This document shows, one piece after another, positions 55,501 to 61,333 of a stretch of DNA of 64,000 nt. The position numbers and the translations under genes are program-made. Positions within the stretch are counted from its first letter, which is position 1, and each line of letters opens with the position of its first letter. Under the pieces are notes generated by a model, which was not told the DNA's origin, ran no database searches, and saw only the letters and a list, made by a program, of their open reading frames with translations. Location of the stretch: contig JBBELK010000311.1 in the NCBI GenBank assembly GCA_037783545.1, positions 496,001 to 560,000 of the forward strand, given 5' to 3'. The DNA comes from Henricia sp. BOLD:AAB3569. Its lineage: Eukaryota > Echinodermata > Asteroidea > Spinulosida > Echinasteridae.

Positions 55501-58494
55501 CCGCTACAGTAATTTCGTCCAGCAATGAAATGTGACATTTTCTGTTTCTGTGAGAATCCTGTAGTTATTAAGGGCTCCCAGAAAATTCATTTTGTTGGGT
55601 TTTCAACCCGTTTTAAACTTGTGTGGGATGAGTTGACCTCTAGAGCTATGCGTCTCCTAAACACCCCTGCAAGTGGAAGATCGAGCTCAGGAATGCACTT
55701 AAAACAGAGGGATGCACCCTGCCTCATTGGGCTACGCAATGTGATGCAGATCTTCTCACAGGTAACCTCTCAATTATATAACTGACTTTCGTACGTTCTT
55801 TCACTGTAAATTCAATGATAGAAGAACAGCAGGACTGGTCCTCTTGGTCCACCTGGTCTGCATGGAATGAGTGCCAGCTTGAAGGAGGGGCGTGTAAACA
55901 AGAAATGCAGACAAGACAAAGGCAACTTGGCAGGCAGCGGATGATTCAGGAGACACCGTGTAGCTGTGGTAAGCAAGTCGGGCATTAGCACGCAGAAGGG
56001 AGAAATCGACCCAACAATTGTGATTAATGCATGTATTCAAGGTTTTTTTATACAAGCGATCCTGTTTTTCTGTGGTATTATTGGAACTCGGACACCAAGG
56101 ATTCCTCATCAAAAGCACCAATGGCACTGTAACTCATTTGTAAGACATTTATGAAAGAGATCTAGTGCTCAGTTTTAGAGATGGGAGGAAAATCCTTACA
56201 CACATGTACAGGGGAACCCACCAAATAATTTGTTTCTCCATCATCAATTTTTGGCTCTGAATTCACCAACAGATGGACAGCAGGACTTGTCAAATGGTGG
56301 CGAGAACTGGGCCTCATGGTCTGCTTGGTCTGCATGGAATGATTGCCAGCTTGATAATGAAGGAGGGGTGTGTGGACAGGGAATGCAGACAAGACAACGG
56401 CAACTTGGCATGCAGCAGATAAATCATGAGAGACCGTGCATGATTTGTGGTAAGCGAGTTGGTTATTGAGTAGATGGAAAAGACTCAGTGGAGTAAAAAG
56501 CTTCCAAAAATTAAAAACCATGGAATATACTTATACCATTAAGAATCAAAGTTACAAACTATACGTTTGCATACTTGTTTTCTTCATATACCTGTTAATG
56601 CATGGTGGCATTGTGAGGGATGTATCGGACATTATCGAACAGTATGTTCAAAAATGACTATGTGTTTGGTACGTACTACAAAATTGGAAAATAAAATTTA
56701 TAAAATTAATAAAATACTTTCAGACTTGCACTTACCAGAGCATTTTGCAAGAATGCCGTCAGATGCCAATTGACAATGGTATAAGGCTTAAGGTGGGAAT
56801 AATATGAGCGATAATTGGTTTGCAGCGCAAGAAGCACATTACAGTGCATATAATTCTTTCTGACGTCTCAGTGCAGATTTCGTGAAATATAAACTGCAGT
56901 AATTATACTGCTGTACTGTTTTGAGCACTCGGGATGATCAAGCAAGTGCTGCCTTATGGTGGATGTGCATTCAGACTACGTGGCCATTTTGCAAGCATGT
57001 GAAGGCAGTTTGTGGGAAGCACATTGCTATGGATGATGGATGGAACATACATGCAGTCGGACAACTGCTGACATGTACGACCTATACATGTACGACTGAT
57101 ACAAAGTCCCGGCCATTATTCTCTGCATTGTGTATGCACATATGGTTATAGCGCTCTCTCGATATAAAGCTCAAGTTATTTCGGTCCCTTGAAGAGCGCT
57201 ATAATGAGAGTTTACTGTAGTACTAAGCTTCACAGATAACATTGCTAAGTTGCGTGGTATGTAGTTCGTCTTTACGGACAGCCTGAAATAATTACACTTG
57301 GCTCGACGGTGTATAGTAGGCACGCGTTACCGCTTTCTGCACTTTTTGTTCGCAAGTTTGCAATACCTTTCCTCTCAAAGGCAGTTGCAGATACAGGGGA
57401 TTTTTTTCGGTCCGTGGGGTCGCGGTTCATAGAGATGTGTGTGCGAATGTAGGGTATATGTGGGGTACCGTGGCCGAGTGGTTAGGGCCATTGACTCGCA
57501 ATCATGGGCAGATGGGTGAAAACTTGGGGTTGCGGGTTCGAATCCGGCTGCGGTACCTGTGCCCTTGGGCAAGGCACTCAACCACACTTGCTCCATCCTT
57601 CGGAAGGGATGTAAAGCCGTTGGTCCAGTGTGTTCGATAATGGTAACGCACTCTAAAGATCCCAGAGCATTCTTTCGTGAAGAGCAAGGGGATTCCCCGG
57701 TGTCTCTGGCCATTTCTAATTCTAATTCTTCATGGGTTTCCTCACGCTTACGAGTGACAGTGCAATGAGCACTATTGAGGAATCCTTGGTATGAATACCA
57801 GAAAGAAATAATAATAATAATAATATATAGCCGTTTTTGCATGGAATTAATTTGAATTTTTATCCAGCTTAAAGGAAGAGCTGCTGCCAGTACATTGATC
57901 AAGCTGATTTTGTACGGCCTATACACATCCCATCACCTGTCAACATAGGTTTGCAGTGTGGAATTGATAGGCAATTCCTCAACCAGAATGTCAAGGAACA
58001 TTGCGCCAGATATTCCACTATGAGTGAACTTTAGCACTTATTGGTCTGCATCAAGAAGCATGTTACAGTGCATGCCCTCAGCATTTTTAACATGTGATAT
58101 CCGCCTTTAGCCTCACACCACTGTCAATTTTTGTTCAAGACTTAAGCCGGGGTCACACGAATTACGACATCTCAATTTATCCCTAATTACGAAACTTTAC
58201 TCGTGTGACCCGGGCCCTTATTTTGTCTCACCTCAACAAAAACTTCCAGGATGTAAACCCACTGAGGAGACTATTGTTGATCCAAGTCCCGACATGACTG
58301 GCTGTACATCGGACGCCGCCGTTAAGCGCTGTCCTGCGGGATGTGAAGTCGACAGTCACCACCAGGAGATGCGGTCCTTTACCTGCGTCAGCCCTGGTGA
58401 TGTAGCCAAGGGTGGAGATGGCATGGTCCAACGAACAAAAAGTACTGAGGTGCATGGCAGCTGCATCTGTAGTAGTTGCCTCACATTCGGGTAA
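22458..58494 (+). CDS. Secreted chimeric cadherin-like/WAP/TSP1 protein (23 exons)
   Basis: This is a predicted secreted matrix or cell-surface protein of 1338 residues. I do not recognise a named orthologue. Order: signal peptide (1-about 18); cadherin-like/Tandem-95-type beta-sandwich modules (about 40-800) with blocks such as [20 protein letters not shown] and [19 protein letters not shown]; a W/P-rich insertion (about 392-470); a WAP domain with eight cysteines (802-846); the rest of the interrupted sandwich (847-935); six TSP1-like repeats (936-1257); and an eight-cysteine C-terminus (1258-1338). Each junction has AG/GT borders and matching phase, and the exon sum divides by three. The evidence for adhesion or matrix binding is domain-level inference. 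Exon 9 is uncertain because a LINE tail follows it. The protein is also close to full length without it, but the frame needs a phase-1/0 bridge there. Confidence 0.75.
22525..24346. other. Intron 1
   Basis: Non-coding. 24012-24100 repeats 22050-22150 (ttacaaggtcaagtacctga...). 24118-24200 carries gcgcgtagcgcgaagcccta, which recurs near 41483-41505. Confidence 0.6.
24347..24533 (+). CDS. Exon 2: start of cadherin-like module
   Basis: Acceptor tttgtctaacag, donor GT|gtaaga. Encodes [20 protein letters not shown] and then [20 protein letters not shown], the usual final strands of a Tandem-95/cadherin-like repeat. Phase 1 in, phase 2 out. Confidence 0.75.
24534..25895. other. Intron 2
   Basis: Non-coding. 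Contains a CAAGT-rich simple repeat (25138-25226) and a fold-back element (25572-25724). Confidence 0.6.
25572..25724. repeat. Fold-back element, GTAGTCTTTGTGAAAGAC ends
   Basis: GTAGTCTTTGTGAAAGAC at the left is matched by GTCTTTCACAAAGACTAC at the right. acgttgcttggtt and aaccaagcaacgt pair further in, as do gtggacaggg and ccctgtccac. Confidence 0.85.
25896..26170 (+). CDS. Exon 3: cadherin-like module core
   Basis: Acceptor cctattattag, donor ACAG|gttcgg. Joins exon 2 to read [20 protein letters not shown], a near-textbook Tandem-95 strand pair ending in TDSNG, then opens the next module ([20 protein letters not shown]) and a CNC/CERDTG cysteine cluster. The alternative acceptor at 25916 is out of phase with exon 2. 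Confidence 0.8.
26210..26565 (+). pseudogene. Intronic coding-like frame with one stop
   Basis: Within intron 3 one frame stays open for about 115 codons, apart from TAG at 26450-26452. It contains [20 protein letters not shown] and [20 protein letters not shown], which has a helical, coiled-coil-like look. It has no start codon and no acceptor in phase with the gene. I do not recognise the family. It may be a fragment of a mobile element or a captured gene. Confidence 0.35.
26626..26749 (+). CDS. Exon 4: linker in the cadherin-like region
   Basis: Acceptor ataaccacag, donor AA|gtaggt. Encodes [20 protein letters not shown] and [14 protein letters not shown]. Phase 1 in, phase 2 out, matching exons 3 and 5. 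Confidence 0.75.
26750..28042. other. Intron 4
   Basis: Contains a minus-strand tRNA-like relic (27004-27085) and a basic 78-codon frame (27384-27617) with no recognisable domain. Otherwise non-coding. Confidence 0.55.
27004..27085 (-). repeat. tRNA-like relic
   Basis: On the minus strand, tgtggtcgagtggttaa (A-box) is followed by ttcgagtcccaaccgagc (B-box). The size suits a tRNA with a longer variable arm, but acceptor pairing is poor. Confidence 0.5.
28043..28385 (+). CDS. Exon 5: beta-sandwich module, first half
   Basis: Acceptor ccctgtatag, donor AAG|gtaata. Begins [20 protein letters not shown] and ends in [19 protein letters not shown], the V-V-hydrophobic-x-G-x-L pattern of bacterial-type cadherin/Ig-like adhesin repeats. 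It is the largest exon. Phase 2 in, phase 0 out. Confidence 0.8.
29320..30236 (+). mobile_element. TTAA-type element, left copy
   Basis: Nearly the reverse complement of 31923-32738. Shared landmarks: tcggccgactggcttgtcgg, ctgacatgtcagactc, cacgtgctttgcgtaa-type bases and gggcagtgtaaacactgcat. The motif cggtctgtgtaaacac recurs at both ends. No open frame suggests a transposase, so it is non-autonomous. Confidence 0.75.
30288..30460. repeat. 173-bp fold-back MITE with TAA target duplication
   Basis: Ends carry GCCTCCCACTGTGCGATTTT in inverted orientation. The related sequence at 48573-48720 lacks this insert and has a single TAA where this copy has TAA on both sides. A 3-bp TAA duplication fits PIF/Harbinger-type elements. 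Confidence 0.75.
30700..31922 (-). mobile_element. 5'-truncated LINE, reverse transcriptase palm and C-terminus
   Basis: The 332-codon minus-strand frame (30921-31919) has [13 protein letters not shown], the catalytic YADD box in [23 protein letters not shown] and [14 protein letters not shown] followed by [11 protein letters not shown]. This is the CR1/L2-like order. The 3' end is followed by an ATT microsatellite and ggcgctatataaatgtctta-type bases. Fingers and endonuclease are absent, and the 5' break sits at the end of the right TTAA-type element. Confidence 0.85.
31923..32738 (-). mobile_element. TTAA-type element, right copy (intact ends)
   Basis: Begins TTAAGCCGTGTTTACACAGA and ends TCTGTGTAACCACGGCTTAA, giving clear terminal inverted repeats with TTAA at each tip. 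It is inverted relative to 29320-30236. It contains many gactTggcaagataa-like short repeats. No transposase frame is present. Confidence 0.8.
32989..33130 (+). CDS. Exon 6: beta-sandwich loop
   Basis: Acceptor ctgatcaatag, donor ATTG|gtgagt. Encodes [20 protein letters not shown] and ends KKRFSFIG, whose last G continues into exon 7. Phase 0 in, phase 1 out. Confidence 0.8.
33131..34094. other. Intron 6
   Basis: Holds a fold-back element (33440-33810). An open frame near 33930-34010 ([19 protein letters not shown]) has no acceptor in phase and I leave it out. Confidence 0.55.
33440..33810. repeat. Fold-back element, AGGGGGCATTTTGG family, copy 1
   Basis: Arms pair over most of the length: tctggtctcaaaataaaaga with its complement near 33771-33790, and aacatgcctttctaaaaacc with its complement near 33685-33705. 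A second copy is at 40277-40663. The outermost right end is missing here. Confidence 0.85.
34095..34266 (+). CDS. Exon 7: adhesin-type strand and start of W-rich insert
   Basis: Acceptor tactttcacag, donor TG|gtaatg. The junction with exon 6 reads [20 protein letters not shown], matching the G-x-L-x-x-IN-x-x-L-x-x-x-x-Y-x-P signature of bacterial-type cadherin-like repeats. It then enters a tryptophan/proline-rich stretch. Phase 1 in, phase 2 out. Confidence 0.85.
34267..36193. other. Intron 7
   Basis: Mostly featureless. Contains a hairpin (35362-35409, cacgtgacttttcggaac with its complement), a poly-C run (35717-35733) and a short copy of the repeat also seen at 2058-2090. Confidence 0.55.
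35362..35409. repeat. Perfect 18-bp-arm hairpin
   Basis: cacgtgacttttcggaac and gttccgaaaagtcacgtg flank a short AT-rich loop. It carries the E-box CACGTG at both ends. Confidence 0.7.
36194..36427 (+). CDS. Exon 8: W/P-rich insert and next strands
   Basis: Acceptor tttctcatgcag, donor GA|gtaagt. Starts [20 protein letters not shown], then [10 protein letters not shown], then returns to strand-like [13 protein letters not shown] and [16 protein letters not shown] is a possible N-glycosylation site. Phase 2 in, phase 2 out. Confidence 0.85.
36515..36542 (+). CDS. Exon 9 (tentative microexon)
   Basis: Acceptor tgtgccaccag, donor AGA|gtgaca. Encodes [10 protein letters not shown] across the junction. 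Exon 8 ends in phase 2 and exon 10 starts in phase 0, so at least one bridging exon is required, and this one fits. A longer reading (VTVFERETK) continues in frame into a LINE tail from about 36590. The donor at 36558 (C|gtgaga) is stronger but out of phase. Confidence 0.4.
36590..36835 (+). mobile_element. LINE 3' tail fragment
   Basis: Encodes [20 protein letters not shown] and [12 protein letters not shown], the usual end of non-LTR reverse transcriptase proteins, then a stop and a tail with gaacaaatattaaaaatg. It lies directly after the exon 9 sequence and in the same frame. Confidence 0.8.
36836..40821. other. Intron 9
   Basis: Contains a diverged relative of the fold-back at 59270-59717 (right end 39179-39201, core hairpin about 39045-39105), CpG-rich patches at 37255-37280 and 38690-38700, a GCGCGC run near 39630 and the fold-back at 40277-40663. 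No additional exon fits phase 1/0 convincingly. Confidence 0.5.
40277..40663. repeat. Fold-back element, AGGGGGCATTTTGG family, copy 2
   Basis: Both ends are present: AGGGGGCATTTTGGTAACAC and GTGTTGCAAAAATGCCCCCT. It is closely similar to 33440-33810. It ends about 160 bases before exon 10. Confidence 0.9.
40822..40959 (+). CDS. Exon 10: cysteine-bearing strand pair
   Basis: Acceptor tttaattaacag, donor GAG|gtgaga. Encodes [20 protein letters not shown], then [20 protein letters not shown]. Exactly 46 codons, phase 0 to 0. The other frames either hit stops or break the joins. Confidence 0.75.
40960..41784. other. Intron 10
   Basis: Contains pieces of a MITE with gtaaactctcgttataac near 41145 (relative at 57105-57215), a second CAGGGGCGGATCC end near 41408 and very long G runs at 41617-41680. 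Confidence 0.55.
41785..41986 (+). CDS. Exon 11: module opening
   Basis: Acceptor gaccacacag, donor ACTG|gtaatt. Encodes [20 protein letters not shown] and [20 protein letters not shown]. Phase 0 in, phase 1 out. Confidence 0.8.
42367..42866. repeat. GC-rich minisatellite, block 1
   Basis: Imperfect tandem units built from ggtacggcgcagggccggca and shorter variants. All frames are open over long spans, giving artificial Pro/Ala/Arg/Cys-rich frames on both strands. Confidence 0.9.
42998..43483. repeat. GC-rich minisatellite, block 2
   Basis: The same unit family as block 1, separated from it by 131 bases of unrelated, partly A-rich sequence. The array ends directly at the MITE at 43484. Confidence 0.9.
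43484..43646. repeat. Fold-back MITE, uninterrupted relative of 13127-13465
   Basis: Begins GCAGCCGATTTTATGAA and ends TTCGTGAAATCGGCTGC. At the position where the 13-kb copy has a nested insert this copy reads gaaaatggcata without interruption. Confidence 0.85.
43739..43996 (+). CDS. Exon 12: second adhesin-type module
   Basis: Acceptor ctttctttttag, donor ATAG|gtaatt. Encodes [40 protein letters not shown] and [11 protein letters not shown], the same strand order as exons 5-8. Phase 1 to 1. Confidence 0.85.
43997..45006. other. Intron 12
   Basis: Contains a tRNA-like/SINE-like stretch (44195-44330, gctagctctgtgaccctggttcaaatcc) and, at 44395-44690, an inverted copy of the sequence at 21040-21350. 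Confidence 0.55.
45007..45240 (+). CDS. Exon 13: end of module two, start of module three
   Basis: Acceptor attcacacacacag, donor ATAT|gtgagt. Encodes [20 protein letters not shown], then [20 protein letters not shown] and [20 protein letters not shown]. It stops in the middle of a sandwich fold, immediately before the WAP exon. Phase 1 to 1. Confidence 0.85.
45631..45800 (+). repeat. tRNA-derived SINE fragment
   Basis: gtaccatggccaagcggtct and gtgggttcgaatctacaggc resemble the A and B boxes of a class II tRNA, and ggcaaggcactttgcc follows. It is a relative of 57464-57830. Confidence 0.65.
45827..46395 (-). repeat. LTR (3' LTR on the minus strand)
   Basis: On the plus strand it reads TGTAACCGAGTCGGTGTACA to GGTCCGGTCACA. 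It is a close match to 47894-48461, with differences such as a few-base change near 45905-45915. Confidence 0.85.
46396..46405 (-). other. Polypurine tract
   Basis: The minus strand reads AGGGGGTGAG immediately before the TGTGACC start of the 3' LTR. Confidence 0.6.
47876..47891 (-). other. Primer binding site, tRNA-Ser
   Basis: The minus strand reads TGGCGTAGTCGGCAGG two bases after the 5' LTR. This is the complement of the CCTGCCGACTACG-CCA end known for animal serine tRNAs (recalled, not searched). Confidence 0.7.
47894..48461 (-). repeat. LTR (5' LTR on the minus strand)
   Basis: Starts TGTAACCGAGTCGGTGTACA and ends GGTCCGGTCACA on the plus strand, paired with 45827-46395. Confidence 0.85.
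48573..48720. repeat. Repeat related to 30241-30610, lacking its MITE
   Basis: Shares gcgcttgttctcccaaacaa, gactatgtccaaacaaaaga and gattgtcagtgagttcacac with the 30-kb copy. It lacks the fold-back and a second internal segment. Confidence 0.75.
48758..48892 (+). CDS. Exon 14: WAP four-disulfide domain
   Basis: Acceptor ttttactgcacag, donor CAAA|gtaaag. Encodes [20 protein letters not shown] and then [16 protein letters not shown]. Eight cysteines fall in WAP order (C...C...C...C...CC...C...C). Symmetrical phase 1 to 1, so it can be skipped or gained without shifting the frame. Confidence 0.85.
48893..49867. other. Intron 14
   Basis: Non-coding. Some inverted similarity (gaatcggaattgcgattcta near 49281 and ccgattggaatcgcaatt near 49597) suggests a decayed fold-back. 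Confidence 0.5.
49868..50040 (+). CDS. Exon 15: rest of the interrupted sandwich
   Basis: Acceptor ttactgccatcag, donor GAG|gtgaga. Encodes [20 protein letters not shown] and IWYLSEPC, the same G-x-I-x-x-IN-x-x-L-x-x-x-x-x-Y pattern as exon 7. Phase 1 in, phase 0 out. Confidence 0.85.
50041..50962. other. Intron 15
   Basis: Contains a minus-strand tRNA-like relic (50143-50200, ggttcgaatcccgataagg on that strand). Otherwise nothing I can name. Confidence 0.5.
50963..51056 (+). CDS. Exon 16: last sandwich strand
   Basis: Acceptor caatgccattag, donor CAAG|gtaaat. Encodes [20 protein letters not shown] and [11 protein letters not shown]. Phase 0 in, phase 1 out, leading straight into the TSP1 exons. 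Confidence 0.8.
51203..51678. repeat. MITE with perfect 24-bp ends
   Basis: CCCCGTTCTCACTAGAGAAA at the left (24 bases, to 51226) is mirrored exactly at 51655-51678. The interior repeats ttcattcgatgaagc in both directions. Its right end is also the left boundary of the triplicated TSP1 unit. Confidence 0.9.
52132..52278 (+). CDS. Exon 17: TSP1-like repeat A1
   Basis: Encodes [35 protein letters not shown] and ends CSCG. It has the W-x-x-W-x-x-W core and the R-x-R stretch of thrombospondin type-1 repeats, but only four cysteines. Acceptor caatgatag, donor TGTG|gtaagc, phase 1 to 1. Confidence 0.85.
52601..52777 (+). CDS. Exon 18: TSP1-like repeat B1
   Basis: Encodes [38 protein letters not shown] and CMICG. 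177 bases, phase 1 to 1. Acceptor ttcaccaacag, donor TGTG|gtaagc. Confidence 0.85.
52778..53964. other. Intron 18, repeat-unit spacer
   Basis: Carries ATGGCTGACAGTTTGGAATC followed by a gtgagt donor at about 53051-53080, the MITE right end and the orphan frame of copy 2. None is in phase with the gene. Confidence 0.6.
53965..54111 (+). CDS. Exon 19: TSP1-like repeat A2
   Basis: Nearly identical to exon 17 but with [13 protein letters not shown] in the tryptophan block. 147 bases, phase 1 to 1. Confidence 0.85.
54438..54608 (+). CDS. Exon 20: TSP1-like repeat B2
   Basis: 171 bases. It lacks the two codons (DN) found in exons 18 and 22 and has Leu for the first Trp ([12 protein letters not shown]). 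Phase 1 to 1. Confidence 0.85.
54609..55821. other. Intron 20, repeat-unit spacer
   Basis: The counterpart of intron 18. The ATGGCTGACAG segment (about 54884) has lost its GT donor (gcgagt). The orphan frame of copy 3 is at 55525-55785. Confidence 0.6.
55822..55968 (+). CDS. Exon 21: TSP1-like repeat A3
   Basis: Same as exon 17 apart from a few substitutions (for example QETPC in place of QERPC). 147 bases, phase 1 to 1. Confidence 0.85.
56273..56449 (+). CDS. Exon 22: TSP1-like repeat B3
   Basis: Essentially the same protein as exon 18. 177 bases, phase 1 to 1. The last G joins exon 23 to read MICGCKPTEE. Confidence 0.85.
56450..58249. other. Intron 22
   Basis: Contains a partial MITE (57105-57220, agcgctataatgagagttta) and a tRNA-derived SINE (57464-57830). 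Confidence 0.6.
57464..57830 (+). repeat. tRNA-derived SINE
   Basis: The head 57464-57557 folds like a class II tRNA: GGTACCG pairs with CGGTACC, the A-box reads tggccgagtggttaggg and the B-box gggttcgaatccggc. A tRNA-unrelated body follows (cttgggcaaggcactcaacc) and an AAT-rich tail ends near 57826. It has no pol III terminator directly after the head, so it is a SINE and not a free tRNA gene. Confidence 0.8.
58250..58494 (+). CDS. Exon 23: cysteine-rich C-terminus and stop
   Basis: Acceptor acaaaaacttccag. Encodes [47 protein letters not shown] and [13 protein letters not shown], then TAA. Spacing of GC, C-x-x-GC and C-x-C-x-x-C suggests a CTCK-like cystine knot, but this is tentative. The stop overlaps a possible donor (GG|gtaaaa). 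Splicing to 58592 would end the protein as QQEY. An ATTAAA at 58552 may serve as poly(A) signal. Confidence 0.7.
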
Positions 58495-59269
58495 AAAGAC
58501 ACATCGTAAAAATGATGAGTTAATGAGAATGGAAGATAATGCTCAAGGTTGATTAAAGTACAATCATGAAATTGAAATGTCATTGTATTGCAGACAGCAA
58601 GAATATTAACTTGTTTGATAGTGTTAGAAGGGAGAACATGAAATTCAAAATTATATTTTGGCTGAATCGTGGATATGATTCAAGTCAAAAACATGTTTAA
58701 GGGATAGAAAATGATCACAACGAGAGGAAAAATATGTTTCTACTTGTAATGATCTGACTGGTCACATGTGTTTACATGCTGCTGCTAAATAATATTTGTA
58801 AAATTTGAACTTTTAAATATACATGGCACATAACACTAAAAAGGTTATGCTGTTACAACAAATTTTAATATTACTGATTTACACAGGATAAAACATAGAA
58901 AAATTGCATTCAGTTTCAGAGATTAAATTTAAGAAATCGGGATTTAATAGGAAAATATATGAAATATCAAGAATTATATAACGCCCAAGTACATGTAGAT
59001 CCCTGTCATTTGATTGGATAGTAGGTCACATGGCATTAAATAATTTAACCATATAATGCTACGTCACGTCACCAACCGTACATTTTTGTTCCATACGATT
59101 TTTTCCATTGCACAGCGCGCGCACTGCATGCATTTTTACTGCAAGCGCGTGTTCGTGTACGCGCGTGACATTGCACGACGCTGAAGCAGACGAGTTGGAT
59201 TTGGTCATTGTGATGCGAGAGATGCCAGGGACTGGGGTCCAAGTACTTGTTCATATTCTCAGGCTGTCA

Positions 59270-59717
59270 GGGGCCAATTTCATTAGCCTTTTTGAAGTAT
59301 GGCGGACACACTTTGCAGTGGGTATAAAATCGACTAAAATGCAAAATAACTCGGTTTTACACTTATTAATTTTATTGATAATTCTGTCTATTAATCAAGT
59401 TTTTGGAAAGAAATACAATTGATAAAAAAATTAATACCCAAATGAAATTGCGCCCTCTCCTTTTGTTCCGCCATACTTCTAAAAGGCTAATGGCGTTGCT
59501 TAGCACAAAAATTTGCTTAGCACAGGATTGATTTGCTTTATAAAATGGATTACAGGCCAAAATTATACACCAACTTGTGTTCTTCGAAAGAGTAGGAGAA
59601 TACCTTTCAAAACACATCACTTACAATTTTGGCTGGCAATCCATTTTTGCAAAATAAAGCAAACAAATCCTGTGCTAAGCAAATTTTTGTGCTAAGCAAC
59701 GCCATGAAATTGGCCCC
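59270..59717. repeat. Fold-back element with an insert in its left arm
   Basis: Right arm ends GCAACGCCATGAAATTGGCCCC. The left arm reads GGGGCCAATTTCAT, is broken by the insert 59284-59489, and resumes ATGGCGTTGCTTAGC. A diverged relative lies in intron 9. Confidence 0.85.
59284..59489. repeat. Fold-back element, TAGCC...GGCTA ends, copy 2
   Basis: Begins TAGCCTTTTTGAAGTATGGC and ends GCCATACTTCTAAAAGGCTA, with AT on each side. Same family as 13177-13345. Confidence 0.85.
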
Positions 59718-59776
59718 AGGTCAGATGTTCTCCAATCAAGTAACAGTGATCTATTTAAGCGTTATATAAAACAAAT

Positions 59777-59929
59777 AATGAATGTTTTTCATTCGTTCAA
59801 GGGAACAAATATTTTCATTCGTCGAAATATGAAATTATTCCATTCAACTCGGCTCCGCCTCGTTGAATGGAACATTCCATCTTTCACCTCATGAAAATAT
59901 TCGTACCATTGAACTCATAAACATTCATT
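59777..59929. repeat. Fold-back element
   Basis: aatgaatgtttttcattcgt pairs imperfectly with the bases ending aaacattcatt, and caactcggctccgcctcgttg forms the centre. Confidence 0.7.
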
Positions 59930-61187
59930 TGTATACGGTTACATGTATATCAGTATTATATACTCACATTAAATTTACTTGACAATTAATACATTTACAA
60001 AAATACTTTAAAAAGGTTACTTTTTGAAATTATTGGTCATAATTAACGGAAATAAAGGTAGTGCAGACATAATCTGAAGCCTGATTGCTAGTACTTAATG
60101 TTTAGTATTAAGAGAAATTCAAAATTTGTCTTTGATCCATGTATATTAATTGTGCAAACAAATCAAGAAAATATTGAATAGACCTGAAACATAATGATGC
60201 CACGGTGTGTTTGCATGCATGCTTTCCTTTAAATTGTTTCTCCACTTTCTTGAATGTATCATGCAGTTTCAAAACGTTCCAGCTTTCAAAGTTGACATCG
60301 ATTTAAAGAAAAAAAACTTGTTTTAACATGTTTATTTCAACATGTAATTTCGGATTGTCCAGCTTTAAAAATTCATAGAGTAATGTGGCGAGGTATTCCA
60401 GGTACCGCACAGACTTTCGCGCCATTTACTATGTACCAGCTTGCACCACCTGGAAATGGCCCGATAGTCTGGTGCTTGACTCACTCGTACGCCATAGCAC
60501 GAGGGCGGGACTCATGCAAATATATCACGCAACTTTATTATCACGTCTATTAATTCATTTTATGTGGCGTCATTATGTTTCAAATCTATTGAGAGTGGCC
60601 TCGCCCAATCATATGCTTTAATAGATTTTACTTATTAAGTATAATACATTAAAAATCTTGGCAATTATGCATAGTCACAAAAGAGTTGTTCTTACAGGAA
60701 AATAGTTGCTATAAATTCGTAAAGTACTGAAAATTTCATGCTACAAAAATCCCAAATTTTTACAAATACAAAAATCAGATTGCAAAGTTGGTCGGTGGAA
60801 AGTATTTTCTGCACAATATAACTGACAATTTCATAATAGTCACAAGTTTAAGATTTTAGAAAAATAAGATAAGTAAAATGCTCACAAAATATAGAAAGCA
60901 AAAGTGAAGATTACCATAATCAACATTAAACATCAAATCTCTACACTACTTAATAAAAGCATGCACGCCTTGTGTTTAATTGGCACTAGGCTAGCTAAAA
61001 GCCGATTCTAAACATTCTTAACAAAAAGACAATAAGTTTTCACAACAAAACCTTAGAACAAGTGTTTAACAGTACAATGGTGAAACAGTTCGGAATGTAA
61101 GTATGTCTTGGCTAAAAAAAGCTGATTGAATGACACCATTCCAATTCAAACAGGGCCACAGTAAACAATGCCATTTCTAGAGCACTA

Positions 61188-61333
61188 TAGACCGTATCGA
61201 ATAACTGCCATCTTGTGGGGCACCTTTTGTTTCTCAAACTGTTAAACAATGTAAGCACAATATGTGCAACCATGCATGTCTTCAAGGGACAAAGAAACTG
61301 TCCCACAATGTGGCGGCTAATCAATACGGTCTA
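61188..61333. repeat. MITE, TAGACCGTATCGAAT ends
   Basis: Begins TAGACCGTATCGAATAACTG and ends ATTAGCC-like cggctaatcaatacggtcta. Relatives are at 62392-62527 and, as a right end only, 19054-19092. Confidence 0.8.

Larger units (their letters stand above)
51555..56660 (+). repeat. Exon-bearing unit in three tandem copies
   Basis: Copies start near 51555, 53379 and 55249. Each has the MITE right end, an orphan frame, a TSP1-A exon and a TSP1-B exon. Copies 1 and 2 also have a spacer with an ATGGCTGACAG segment. Copy 3 stops near 56660. Spacing of equivalent exons is 1833 and 1857 bases. Introns are almost as similar as exons, so the duplication is recent. Confidence 0.9.

Noticed and set aside
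54357-56521. Minus-strand frames of 100-119 codons across the TSP1 units
   Set aside because: Antisense shadows of conserved exons that repeat with the unit. No domain or splice support.
57464-57557. Functional tRNA gene
   Set aside because: The acceptor stem is good, but the anticodon stem is imperfect and a SINE body with an AAT tail follows directly.
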